Source: Streptomyces sp.
Lineage (GTDB): Bacteria; Actinomycetota; Actinomycetes; Streptomycetales; Streptomycetaceae
DNA length: 5,825 nucleotides
Direction of reading: 5' to 3'
Assembly: GCA_003519485.1 (NCBI GenBank)
Contig: DOWQ01000306.1
Span: 1 to 5,825, forward strand
Shown here piece after piece: positions 1-5,690 of the stretch. The position numbers and the translations under genes are program-made. A model generated the notes under the pieces. That model was given only the letters and a program-made list of their open reading frames with translations. It made no database searches and was not told the origin of the DNA. How positions within the stretch are numbered: position 1 is the first letter of the stretch; each line of letters opens with the position of its first letter.

Positions 1-88
1 CTCACTGGTGAAGCCACCATCTCGCGGCGCGATACGACATCACCGGATCAAATCCGCATCACGGGATGAAACAAAGGGATAAAACGAC

Positions 89-121
89 CTCTAAGCGGAG
101 GTCACCCACGTGTCCGCTGTC
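89..121. repeat. Left copy of imperfect direct repeat flanking the heptamer array
   Basis: This segment and 171-202 share CTCT, then GCGG, a perfect CACCCACGTG core (103-112 here), and then a diverged CCGC..GTC tail. The tail of this copy runs into the first heptamer units. The two copies sit on either side of the array. This suggests that the heptamer expanded inside or beside an older short duplication. The core contains the palindrome CACGTG. Confidence 0.65.
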
Positions 122-166
122 CGCTGTCCGCTGTCCGCTGTCCGCTGTCCGCTGTCCGCTGTCCGC
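111..166. repeat. Tandem heptamer array, 8 perfect copies of TGTCCGC
   Basis: The sequence shows eight uninterrupted, identical copies of the 7-base unit TGTCCGC, 56 bases in all. A 7-bp period is not a multiple of three, so changes in copy number would shift any reading frame crossing it, and no real gene appears to cross it. It is a microsatellite-like slippage tract, unusual in an otherwise complex sequence. Whether it has a function is unknown. It lies about 240 bp beyond the end of the epimerase gene. Confidence 0.95.
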
Positions 167-170
167 ACTA

Positions 171-202
171 CTCTGCGGGAGTCCACCCACGTGGCCGCCG
201 TC
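171..202. repeat. Right copy of imperfect direct repeat flanking the heptamer array
   Basis: This is the partner of 89-121. The perfect CACCCACGTG core is at 184-193, followed by GCCGCCGTC in place of TCCGCTGTC. The core here extends to an 8-bp palindrome, CCACGTGG (187-194). The tail looks like a diverged form of the heptamer sequence. Confidence 0.65.
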
Positions 203-353
203 ATCATCTCTGCCATGGCGTCAGCTGTCGGCGCTTCCTCGCTGCCTCCCAGGTCGTACGGTCTCTTCCGCGACATCTGATCGACGAGTGCCGCCGAGCC
301 CCTTCCGGCCGGCAGGATGCGAGGCAGGAGGGGCGGCGCGGGAATACGCAGGG

Positions 354-379
354 GGCGGCCATGCTCCGAACCGGCCGCC
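354..379 (-). terminator. Possible terminator hairpin after the transporter-epimerase operon
   Basis: A perfect 7-bp inverted repeat, GGCGGCC (354-360) and GGCCGCC (373-379), encloses a 12-base loop and begins 24 bases beyond the epimerase stop codon. There is no T-run, which is common for actinomycete terminators but weakens the call. GC-rich sequence makes chance 7-bp stems fairly likely, so this is tentative. Confidence 0.35.
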
Positions 380-402
380 GAGACGTCGGCGCAGGCTCCG
401 CG

Positions 403-1229
403 TCACGCGACGCCGGCCCGCGCATGGCATTGCTCTACCGCCGCCCGTGGGTTGCGGGCGTAGCTGCCGTCGCCGAACAGCTCGAATGTCATGCAACGGT
501 CATACCCTCGGCGTTCGAGGGCCGACAGGTAGTCGGCCAACGGCAGCTCGCCGTCTCCCCAGGCGAGGTGCCCGGCGGGACGCCCGTCGATGAGGTGTAC
601 GTGCCGGATCCGGTCGCCGAGCGCCTCGAAGGCATCGTCGACGCCTTCACCGGCGACAGCCATCGTCACCGTGTCCAGGACGGCACCGAGGTTCGCCGCG
701 CCGATCTCGTCGAGCATGGCTGCGAGGGTGCGGGAGTCGTTGACCAGGTTCGACTCCACGCGCTGCAGCGGTTCGAGCACACACTCCACACCGAGTGTGC
801 CGGCGTGAGCGGTGATCTCACCGATCGCGTCGACGGAGCGGCGCCACGCCGCGTCCGGGGCTTCGTTCTCGTAGCCACGACCAGAGGTCAGGAAAAGCAG
901 TTCCGCGCCGAGTTCGACGCACAGTTCGGCCGCGCGGCGGAACATGGCGATGCTGTCGGTGCGGAGCCACTCGACAGGTGAGGCCACGTTGACCGGATAC
1001 ATCACCTGCTCGGGGGTGAGGCAGTGGGCCGCGAGTCCGCGCGCCTCGATGCGGCGGCGGATGCTCCGTGCGTCGGCGTTGCCGAGCTGCGGATGTGGAG
1101 ATGCGGGGCGATGCCCCACAGCTCGAGCTTCTCGCGCCCGAGGTCGGCCGCGTCGTCGAGGAATGTGTCGAACGGCAGGTGCTGATAGGCGAAGTTGGAT
1201 CCGGTGAACTGCCCGGAGAAGAGGGCCAT
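403..1229 (-). pseudogene. FrlC-like sugar epimerase (TIM-barrel), frameshifted
   Basis: This gene encodes a xylose-isomerase-like TIM-barrel protein resembling FrlC, the E. coli fructoselysine 3-epimerase that interconverts psicoselysine and fructoselysine. The 5' part begins at ATG 1229 and reads MALFSGQF and ELWGIAPHLHI. The reading frame then shifts by one base near 1091, and the rest continues to TGA at 403. Restoring one C in the coding strand (ATCCGCAG to ATCCCGCAG) gives an intact protein of about 275 residues, close to the length of E. coli FrlC. In that reconstruction the expected metal ligands are present: E153 in VLEPL, D186 in AVLDTV, H212 in HVHLID and E250 in TFELFG. Without repair, translation stops near 1002 after about 75 residues. 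The start is set by AGGAG five bases upstream, and the gene lies 28 bp after the second permease. The downstream frame is well conserved, so the break is either recent or a sequencing error. Confidence 0.85.
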
Positions 1230-1234
1230 GAGAG

Positions 1235-1239
1235 CTCCT
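1235..1239 (-). promoter_or_regulatory. Ribosome binding site AGGAG deciding the epimerase start
   Basis: AGGAG on the minus strand lies five bases before ATG 1229. It falls inside the alternative reading that begins at ATG 1244, which has no comparable site. The start at 1229 is therefore preferred, giving the N-terminus MALFSGQF. Confidence 0.75.
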
Positions 1240-1257
1240 GTCATAGGTGGCGCGCGG

Positions 1258-2094
1258 TCACTTTCCGATGCCGTCGGCGAGTCCCTTGACGATGTAGCGC
1301 TGGCCGAAGAAGAACAGCAGCACCACCGGTACCGCGGCGATCGCCATTCCGGCGAAGACGACGGGAAAGTCGGTGCCGTGCTTGCTCATGAGGCTGGTCA
1401 GCCCGACCGGGAGGGTCTGGACGTCGCTGCCGTTGGTGAACACCATCGCGAAGAGGTATTCGTTCCAGGCGAACAGGACATGCAGCAGGACGGTCGAGGT
1501 GATGATCGGCTTGCACATCGGCAGGATGATCCGCCAGAACGCGGTCCAGCGGCCGGCGCCGTCGATCTCGGCCGCCTCGTCGACCTCGCGCGGGAGGTCG
1601 ATCATGTAGGCACGGATGAGGAAGGTGGTGAACGGGACGCGGAAGGCCGTGTACAAGATCAGCAGCGCCCAGAAGCTGTTGTACAGGCCCATCGCCTGGA
1701 ACATCTGCACCAGCGGTACGAGTGCCACGGTAGGCGTGAGCATGAGACCGCCGAGGATGACGGCGGTGAGCACCTTGTTGAGCGGGATGTTCACCCGGGT
1801 GAGTCCGTACGCGGCCCAGGCGCTGATGAAGACGGTCGCGATCGTCGAGGTCACCGTGACGAGCACACTGGCCATGAGGTAGTCGCTCACCCCGCGGTTC
1901 CAGGCCTTCTGGTAGTTCTCGAAACTCCAGGTGCCGGGGAGCGCGAAGGGGTTGTCGAAGAGTTCGGCGTTGGTCTTGAACCCGTTGAGGAGCATCCACA
2001 GCAGCGGATAGAGCACGACCACCGCCAGGCCGAGCAGGAAGGCCCACATGAACAGGCGCGTGAGCACGCCGAGGAAGCCGAGACGAGTCACCAT
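1258..2094 (-). CDS. Carbohydrate ABC transporter permease, MalG-like (CUT1)
   Basis: This is one of the two membrane subunits of a CUT1-family sugar importer in the cytoplasmic membrane. The 278-residue protein has hydrophobic segments at roughly 15-37, 73-95, 106-128, 138-160, 200-220 and 243-265, giving the usual six. The cytoplasmic EAA loop that docks the ATPase is clear: EAAEIDGA from residue 173 with the LP pair at 191-192. The C-terminus GLADGIGK is typical of MalG-type subunits, which end in a QRY..KGL motif. Its ATG overlaps the end of the preceding permease gene in ATGGTGA (7 bp), indicating translational coupling. A GTG start three bases downstream (2091) is a possible alternative. 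By position it corresponds to the FrlM/FrlN pair of the Bacillus fructosamine importer. The substrate is inferred from the neighbours, because permeases of this family look alike across many sugars. Confidence 0.95.
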   Translation of the reverse strand: MVTRLGFLGVLTRLFMWAFLLGLAVVVLYPLLWMLLNGFKTNAELFDNPFALPGTWSFENYQKAWNRGVSDYLMASVLVTVTSTIATVFISAWAAYGLTRVNIPLNKVLTAVILGGLMLTPTVALVPLVQMFQAMGLYNSFWALLILYTAFRVPFTTFLIRAYMIDLPREVDEAAEIDGAGRWTAFWRIILPMCKPIITSTVLLHVLFAWNEYLFAMVFTNGSDVQTLPVGLTSLMSKHGTDFPVVFAGMAIAAVPVVLLFFFGQRYIVKGLADGIGK

Positions 2095-2981
2095 TCCACC
2101 CTTTTCCTACGGGTGATCCACAGCTGCGCCAGGGCGATGGTGAGCGTGATCACGAAGAGCACGGTGCCGATCGCCGCGGCCGACCCGAAGTCGTTGCGTA
2201 CGAAACCGTTGCGGTACAGCCAGGTGCCGAGGACCTGGGTCGAATTGTTCGGGCCGCCACTGGTCATCACCATGACCTCGTTGAACACCTGGAAGGCGCC
2301 GGAGACCGTCACCATCATCATGAGCCCGGTCATCTCGCGCACCAGTGGCAGCGTCACCTGGAAGAAGCGGCGGACGGGTCCGACGCCGTCGAGGGCAGCC
2401 GCCTCGTAGAGCTCGGTAGGGATGCGCTGGATCGCGATGGCGAAGAGCAGGGTGCAGTAGCCGAAGCCCTGCCACTGGCTCATCGCGATGATCGCGAACA
2501 TCGCGGTGCTCTCCTGCCCCAGCCACGACCGGGCGTACTCCCCCAGTCCCACCGTGTCGAGCACATGGTTGAGCAGGCCGATGTTGGGCTCATAGACGAA
2601 GTAGAAGAGCAGTCCCGCAACGGTCAGGGAGATGGCCGAGGGGATGAAGTAGACGGCGCGGAGGCCGCGCTGCCACCGGTCGCTGCGGACGCTTTCCACG
2701 AGCGCGGCGAGCAGCAGCGCGCCGAAGACCTGGAACACGATGGACAGGACCGCGTACCAGAGGTTGTTGGCGAACGACGACCAGAAGACGGGGTCGCCGG
2801 CGAGTCGGCGGTAGTTCTCCAGGCCGACGTACTCCTGGCTTCCGCTGTAGATGTCCCAGGTGAGTACGGAGAACCCGAAGTTCTGCACAAGTGGCAGGTA
2901 GACGAACACTCCGAGCAGGACGAGGGCCGGAACGACCCAGGCCAGCCCGAGCGCCGTACGGCACATGGTGCGCACCGGCAT
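2088..2981 (-). CDS. Carbohydrate ABC transporter permease, MalF-like (CUT1)
   Basis: This is the partner membrane subunit of the importer, 297 residues long. Hydrophobic stretches lie near 11-33, 72-95, 106-129, 160-183, 216-240 and 267-289, so it is a six-helix protein without the extra N-terminal domain of E. coli MalF. The EAA loop reads EAAALDG from residue 193, with LP at 211-212. The GGPNNST segment near 242-248, after the fifth helix, is a frequent feature of MalF/UgpA-type subunits. The start at 2981 follows AAGGGA at good spacing, and only 21 bp separate it from the binding-protein gene, so the two are co-transcribed. No ATP-binding subunit follows. In streptomycetes the shared ATPase MsiK often fills this role for CUT1 importers, and that is inferred here. 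Confidence 0.95.
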   Translation of the reverse strand: MPVRTMCRTALGLAWVVPALVLLGVFVYLPLVQNFGFSVLTWDIYSGSQEYVGLENYRRLAGDPVFWSSFANNLWYAVLSIVFQVFGALLLAALVESVRSDRWQRGLRAVYFIPSAISLTVAGLLFYFVYEPNIGLLNHVLDTVGLGEYARSWLGQESTAMFAIIAMSQWQGFGYCTLLFAIAIQRIPTELYEAAALDGVGPVRRFFQVTLPLVREMTGLMMMVTVSGAFQVFNEVMVMTSGGPNNSTQVLGTWLYRNGFVRNDFGSAAAIGTVLFVITLTIALAQLWITRRKRVEW

Positions 2982-3002
2982 GTTTCCCTTCGGCAGCGCG
3001 GG

Positions 3003-4322
3003 CTACTTGGCGGACTCGGAGGCCCGGCGCACGCTCGCGAGTACCTTCTCGGGAGACATGCCGCCGCTGATCAGCGCCTCGCCGCCGGCCAGCCAGGCAT
3101 CGGCGACCTCGGGAGCGGTCACCATGTCGAGCCATCCGACCAGGCCCGGCGCCTTGTTGACCTTGTCGATGCCCTCGAACACGGCCTTGCTCGACGTCTG
3201 AGGTGTGACGGCCCCGACCACCGTGCTGGGCTGGCCGTACGGCGGTGAGGAGAGGGTCTTGGCGTTCTTCGGTTCCGTCACGAACTTCATGAAGTCGACG
3301 GCGAGGGCGGCGCGCGGCGACCGCGCGTTGACGAAGTAGCCCTCCGGTGCTCCCTCGATCACCTTCGGGTCGCCCTTCGCGCCCTGCGAGGCGGGCAAGG
3401 GGAAGATCCCCAGGTTCTCGGGTTCGAGGGCCCCGCCTGCGGTCGCGTTGTCGAACTCGAGGACCTCCTGGTAGTACATCGCTGCTTTGCCACGGCCGAA
3501 CGCCTCCTGCGCCGACGTGTAGAGAACGCCGTTGGTGCCGCCGCGGGTGTCCGTGCACGTGTCGACGAGGGTTTTGAACCGCTCAAGGGCGGTGATGTAG
3601 CCCGAGTCCTCGAGCGTCGCCGTCTCGGGTTTGCTGTCCGCTTCCCGGGCGGCGGCCGGCACGTGGTGCGCGAAGAGCTGCTGCAGGTAGTGCAGGGCGG
3701 GCCAGCCGTCCTTGTTGCCGAAGGCGATGGGTTCGTATCCGGCCTCGCGGAGGTCGGCGCAGCTGCCGATCAGCTCCTCGAAGGTGGTGGGGACCTTGAC
3801 GCCGGCCTTGTCGAACGCGGCCTTGTTGTAGCCCATGAACTTGCCGTTGTTGTAGAGCGGTATCCCGTAGTACTTGCCGTCGTGGGCGAAGGCGGACAGG
3901 GACGACCTGCTGAAGCTCTTCCCCCACTCCGTGTCGGGGCCGATGACCTCGGTGAGGTCCGCCGCCCGGCCGCCGCGGACGAAGTTGTCGGCCCAGTTCC
4001 CGGTCCAGGTGAAGTAGATGTCGGGGAGGGCGTTGGAGGCGGTGAGCGTCTTGGTCTTGTCCTTGATGCTCTGGTCGGTCTCCTGGATGAGCTCCACCTC
4101 GACCTTGGGGTGCTTCCGCTCGTACGCCGCGGCCAGGTCCTCGAAGTAGGGACTGAGCGGGTCGCCCGCGAACTTGGTCAGGATGCTCAGGGTGCCGGAG
4201 AACTCCGGCTCGGCGCCGACATCGGCTGCCGGTGCTTTCGCCGGCCCGGCGAAGCAGCCGGTGAGGGCGAGCGCCGAGACCCCGAAGAGTGCCGCGTATC
4301 TCGTCATCGCACGAGCGCGCAT
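3003..4322 (-). CDS. Sugar ABC transporter solute-binding lipoprotein
   Basis: This is the extracellular substrate-binding subunit of the importer, 439 residues, of the bacterial family 1 solute-binding proteins (UgpB/MalE type). The N-terminus has basic residues (MRARAMTR), a hydrophobic stretch, and the lipobox LTGC. Cys23 would be lipidated, anchoring the mature protein of about 417 residues to the outer face of the membrane. The body shows family landmarks: GTLSILTKF opening the first lobe (about 43-51), ALPDIYFTW (about 98-106), and DGKYYGIPLYNNGKFMGYNK (about 148-167). The ATG at 4322 is favoured because AAGGAAG lies just upstream, while the Met at residue 6 has no such site. It is the first gene of the leftward operon, and its promoter region carries a palindromic operator. 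By gene order it corresponds to Bacillus FrlO, but the bound sugar cannot be read from sequence alone. Confidence 0.95.
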   Translation of the reverse strand: MRARAMTRYAALFGVSALALTGCFAGPAKAPAADVGAEPEFSGTLSILTKFAGDPLSPYFEDLAAAYERKHPKVEVELIQETDQSIKDKTKTLTASNALPDIYFTWTGNWADNFVRGGRAADLTEVIGPDTEWGKSFSRSSLSAFAHDGKYYGIPLYNNGKFMGYNKAAFDKAGVKVPTTFEELIGSCADLREAGYEPIAFGNKDGWPALHYLQQLFAHHVPAAAREADSKPETATLEDSGYITALERFKTLVDTCTDTRGGTNGVLYTSAQEAFGRGKAAMYYQEVLEFDNATAGGALEPENLGIFPLPASQGAKGDPKVIEGAPEGYFVNARSPRAALAVDFMKFVTEPKNAKTLSSPPYGQPSTVVGAVTPQTSSKAVFEGIDKVNKAPGLVGWLDMVTAPEVADAWLAGGEALISGGMSPEKVLASVRRASESAK

Positions 4323-4415
4323 GGGCTTCCTTATCTCTCGGGACGGGACCGCCGGTGCCGCAGGGCACCATGGATCCGCCGCGGGTTCCGTGACATGGAC
4401 CGGTTGTGTGCGGCG

Positions 4416-4444
4416 ACTGTACAGAGAATCTGATACCGGTACCA
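4416..4444 (-). promoter_or_regulatory. Candidate promoter of the leftward transporter operon
   Basis: On the minus strand a -10-like TACAGT (4421-4416) is preceded, after 17 bases, by a poor -35 TGGTAC (4444-4439). Transcription would begin near 4409, leaving a leader of about 87 bases before ATG 4322. The -35 element and most of the spacer lie inside the palindromic operator at 4430-4445, so a bound repressor would block polymerase. The -35 match is weak, so the exact elements are uncertain. Confidence 0.35.
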
Positions 4445-4445
4445 G
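4430..4445. promoter_or_regulatory. Palindromic operator, LacI-type (copy 1)
   Basis: CTGATACCGGTACCAG is a 16-bp inverted repeat with a single mismatched pair (A at 4433 opposite C at 4442). Its core matches the second site at 4622-4635 in 13 of 14 positions. The central CG and the TG...CA ends are typical of LacI-family operators. It overlaps the predicted promoter of the transporter operon, consistent with repression. The regulator is not encoded in the window. Confidence 0.75.
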
Positions 4446-4565
4446 AGTTGTGCACGAGAACTTCCGGCGGCCGGAGCGGATGCACCCCGAAGTCCTCGGA
4501 ATAAGACCTGAAGATCAAGCGTATGCGCAGGTTAGAGGCGTATCGAGCGAGCAGCCCACACACCC

Positions 4566-4593
4566 GGGGACCCGTCCGGTGTTGACGGGCCCC
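4566..4593. repeat. Inverted repeat / stem-loop upstream of the deglycase gene
   Basis: GGGG-a-CCCGTC (4566-4576) pairs with GACGGGCCCC (4584-4593) around a 7-base loop, giving ten base pairs with one bulged A. It overlaps the candidate -35 element TTGACG (4582-4587). It may be a second protein-binding site or a chance GC-rich structure. It does not resemble the TGATACCGGTAYCA operator. Confidence 0.5.
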
Positions 4594-4611
4594 GATCCCG
4601 TGTGCCAGCGT
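4582..4611 (+). promoter_or_regulatory. Candidate promoter of the deglycase gene
   Basis: TTGACG (4582-4587) is a good -35 match. After 18 bases follows CAGCGT (4606-4611), a weak -10. Transcription would start near 4618, placing the perfect operator at about +5 to +18, a classic repressor position. The -35 and the operator position support each other, but the -10 is poor. Confidence 0.35.
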
Positions 4612-4621
4612 GAGGGCCGCG

Positions 4622-4635
4622 TGATACCGGTATCA
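4622..4635. promoter_or_regulatory. Palindromic operator, LacI-type (copy 2, perfect)
   Basis: TGATACCGGTATCA is a perfect 14-bp palindrome, 45 bases before the deglycase start codon. It is nearly identical to the site at 4430-4445, and their centres are 191 bp apart, roughly 18 helical turns, which would permit DNA looping. The shape (TG ends, central CG, ACCGGT core) matches LacI/GalR-family operators. Confidence 0.8.
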
Positions 4636-4667
4636 GGTCGCTCGGCGCCGCCGGCCGCACCCTCCTG

Positions 4668-4673
4668 AAAGGA
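4668..4673 (+). promoter_or_regulatory. Ribosome binding site of the deglycase gene
   Basis: AAAGGA lies seven bases before ATG 4681 and supports this start. The encoded N-terminus, MLGFNEPEVL, is also similar in length to that of FrlB. Confidence 0.65.
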
Positions 4674-4680
4674 CCCGCAG

Positions 4681-5682
4681 ATGCTCGGATTCAACGAGCC
4701 GGAAGTTCTCTCCCAACTGGCGAGCACGGTGGCCCTGCGCCCCCGCATCGAAGAGCTCGCCGACCGCCTCGTGGACGAGGGGTTCGACAATCTCTTCCTC
4801 GTGGGCGCGGGCGGCACCTACGCCCAGATGTGGCCGTACGAGCAGTTCGCCCGGGGCCGTTCGGCACTCCCCGTGCGTGCCGTGATCGCCGCCGAGCTGG
4901 TCGCCTGCGGCGATGCCACGCTCGGCGAGCGTTCGGTGGCCGTCTTCACCTCCGTGTCGGGCACGACGGAGGACAGCCTCAGCGCCATCGAGTTCTGCCG
5001 GTCCAAGGGCGTCCGCACGATCGCCTTCACGGGCTACGCCGACTCCCCCGTCGCCAAGAGTGTCGACGTCGCTCTGGTGTCGGAGCCGAAGGCCTGGCCG
5101 TTCGACCCCCAGATGCTGCTGTTCATGGGCCGGTTGCTCGCGCGGCGGGACGAGTTCGCGGGCTACGAGAAGCTCGCCGACGAGCTCGCCGGTGTCCCCC
5201 GCGTCCTCGTCGACGTGGCGAAGCAGGCCGACCCGTCCGCAAGCGCCTTCGCCGAGTCCCACAAGGACACCGACTACCACTTCCTCGTCGGTGGCGGAAA
5301 TCTGTGGGGATTCACGTATCTCTACTCCATGTGCATCCTCGAGGAGATGCAGTGGCTGCGCACCACGCGCGTACACAGCGCTGAGTTCTTCCACGGCTCG
5401 CTGGAGCTGATCGAGCAGGACACGAGCGTGATCATCTTTCAGGGGGAGGACGAAACCCGGGCACTGACCGACCGCGTCGAGGCCTTCGCCAACCGCATCT
5501 CCCGTGACGTGACCGTCTTCGACACCCGTGACTACGCGCTGGAAGGCATCAGCCCGGAGTTCCGCGGCCTCCTCGCGCCGCTCGTGCTCGACACCGTCAT
5601 GGGCAGGGTGAGCAAGCACCTCGAGCGGGTGCGCGACCACTCGCTCGACCTGCGGCGCTACTACCGCGTCATGGACTACTGA
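4681..5682 (+). CDS. SIS-domain sugar isomerase/deglycase, FrlB-like
   Basis: This 333-residue cytoplasmic protein is a tandem SIS-domain enzyme resembling FrlB, which splits fructoselysine-6-phosphate into glucose-6-phosphate and lysine (FrlB of E. coli has about 340 residues). The first SIS domain spans about 37-135, with the sugar-phosphate loop SVSGTTEDS (91-99) and FTGYADSPVAK (116-126). The second spans about 195-310. E222 and H238, 16 residues apart, match the spacing of the catalytic pair of the FraB/FrlB deglycases and of GlmS. H238 lies in AEFFHGSLE, the counterpart of GEFRHGPLE in FrlB. The C-terminus RDHSLDLRRYYRVMDY parallels that of FrlB. The gene is transcribed away from the transporter operon, with an operator just upstream and a strong hairpin downstream. 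No kinase gene is present to make its phosphorylated substrate. A related deglycase for another glycated amine is possible, so I assign the family, not the exact substrate. Confidence 0.9.
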   Translation: MLGFNEPEVLSQLASTVALRPRIEELADRLVDEGFDNLFLVGAGGTYAQMWPYEQFARGRSALPVRAVIAAELVACGDATLGERSVAVFTSVSGTTEDSLSAIEFCRSKGVRTIAFTGYADSPVAKSVDVALVSEPKAWPFDPQMLLFMGRLLARRDEFAGYEKLADELAGVPRVLVDVAKQADPSASAFAESHKDTDYHFLVGGGNLWGFTYLYSMCILEEMQWLRTTRVHSAEFFHGSLELIEQDTSVIIFQGEDETRALTDRVEAFANRISRDVTVFDTRDYALEGISPEFRGLLAPLVLDTVMGRVSKHLERVRDHSLDLRRYYRVMDY

Positions 5683-5690
5683 GCCGATCA

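Larger units (their letters stand above)
1..402. other. Non-coding left flank with short repeats; no convincing gene
   Basis: This 402-bp stretch lies downstream of the leftward operon and contains no gene I can support. The first 90 bases are less GC-rich than the rest. They contain three GGATNAAA elements (45-52, 64-71, 77-84), the first two inside the longer match ATCACSGGATSAAA (39-52 and 58-71), and a small inverted repeat CGGAT-caa-ATCCG (44-56). Then come a heptamer array and its flanking duplicated sequence, listed separately, and a hairpin at 354-379. Open frames here are low-complexity translations of the repeats or lack a ribosome binding site. A minus-strand frame (402 to 91), in phase with the epimerase after its stop, encodes one protein-like stretch discussed in the findings. 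Confidence 0.6.
4323..4680. other. Divergent regulatory spacer between transporter and deglycase genes
   Basis: This 358-bp spacer has no supported gene. It holds two copies of one palindromic operator (4430-4445 and 4622-4635), a candidate promoter for each direction, a 10-bp stem-loop with one bulged A (4566-4593), and a small perfect hairpin GGTGCC-gcag-GGCACC (4354-4369) that would lie in the leader of the binding-protein mRNA. The middle part (about 4495-4555) is less GC-rich. A single regulator could control both directions from here. Confidence 0.75.

Noticed and set aside
111..166. CRISPR array
   Set aside because: The units are 7 bases and directly adjacent, with no spacers and no cas genes nearby.
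66..593. A 175-codon plus-strand open frame across the heptamer array
   Set aside because: The start is simply the repeat translated (repeating CPLSAVR), the rest is Arg/Pro-rich, and it runs over the conserved 3' end of the epimerase on the other strand.
1085..1100. Programmed -1 ribosomal frameshift in the epimerase
   Set aside because: The site reads CTC-CAC-ATC-CGC with no X-XXY-YYZ slippery heptamer, and I see no convincing stem-loop or pseudoknot just downstream. A mutation or sequencing error is simpler.
1325..1330. An operator around ACCGGT inside the second permease gene
   Set aside because: The core occurs in coding sequence and lacks the TGAT/ATCA arms, so it is expected by chance in GC-rich DNA.
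1195..2409. A 404-codon plus-strand open frame opposite both permeases
   Set aside because: Its translation is a low-complexity run rich in Glu, His, Gly and Arg, typical of the antisense of hydrophobic membrane genes in high-GC DNA.
4399..4404. A third operator around ACCGGT in the binding-protein leader
   Set aside because: Only the six-base core matches. The flanking arms (TGG and TGT) do not match TGAT and ATCA at the right spacing.
4633..5640. A 335-codon open frame on the minus strand opposite the SIS-domain gene
   Set aside because: It mirrors the third-position GC bias of the real gene, shows no recognisable domain, has no supporting ribosome binding site, and would cover the regulatory spacer. 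The plus-strand gene has clear family motifs.
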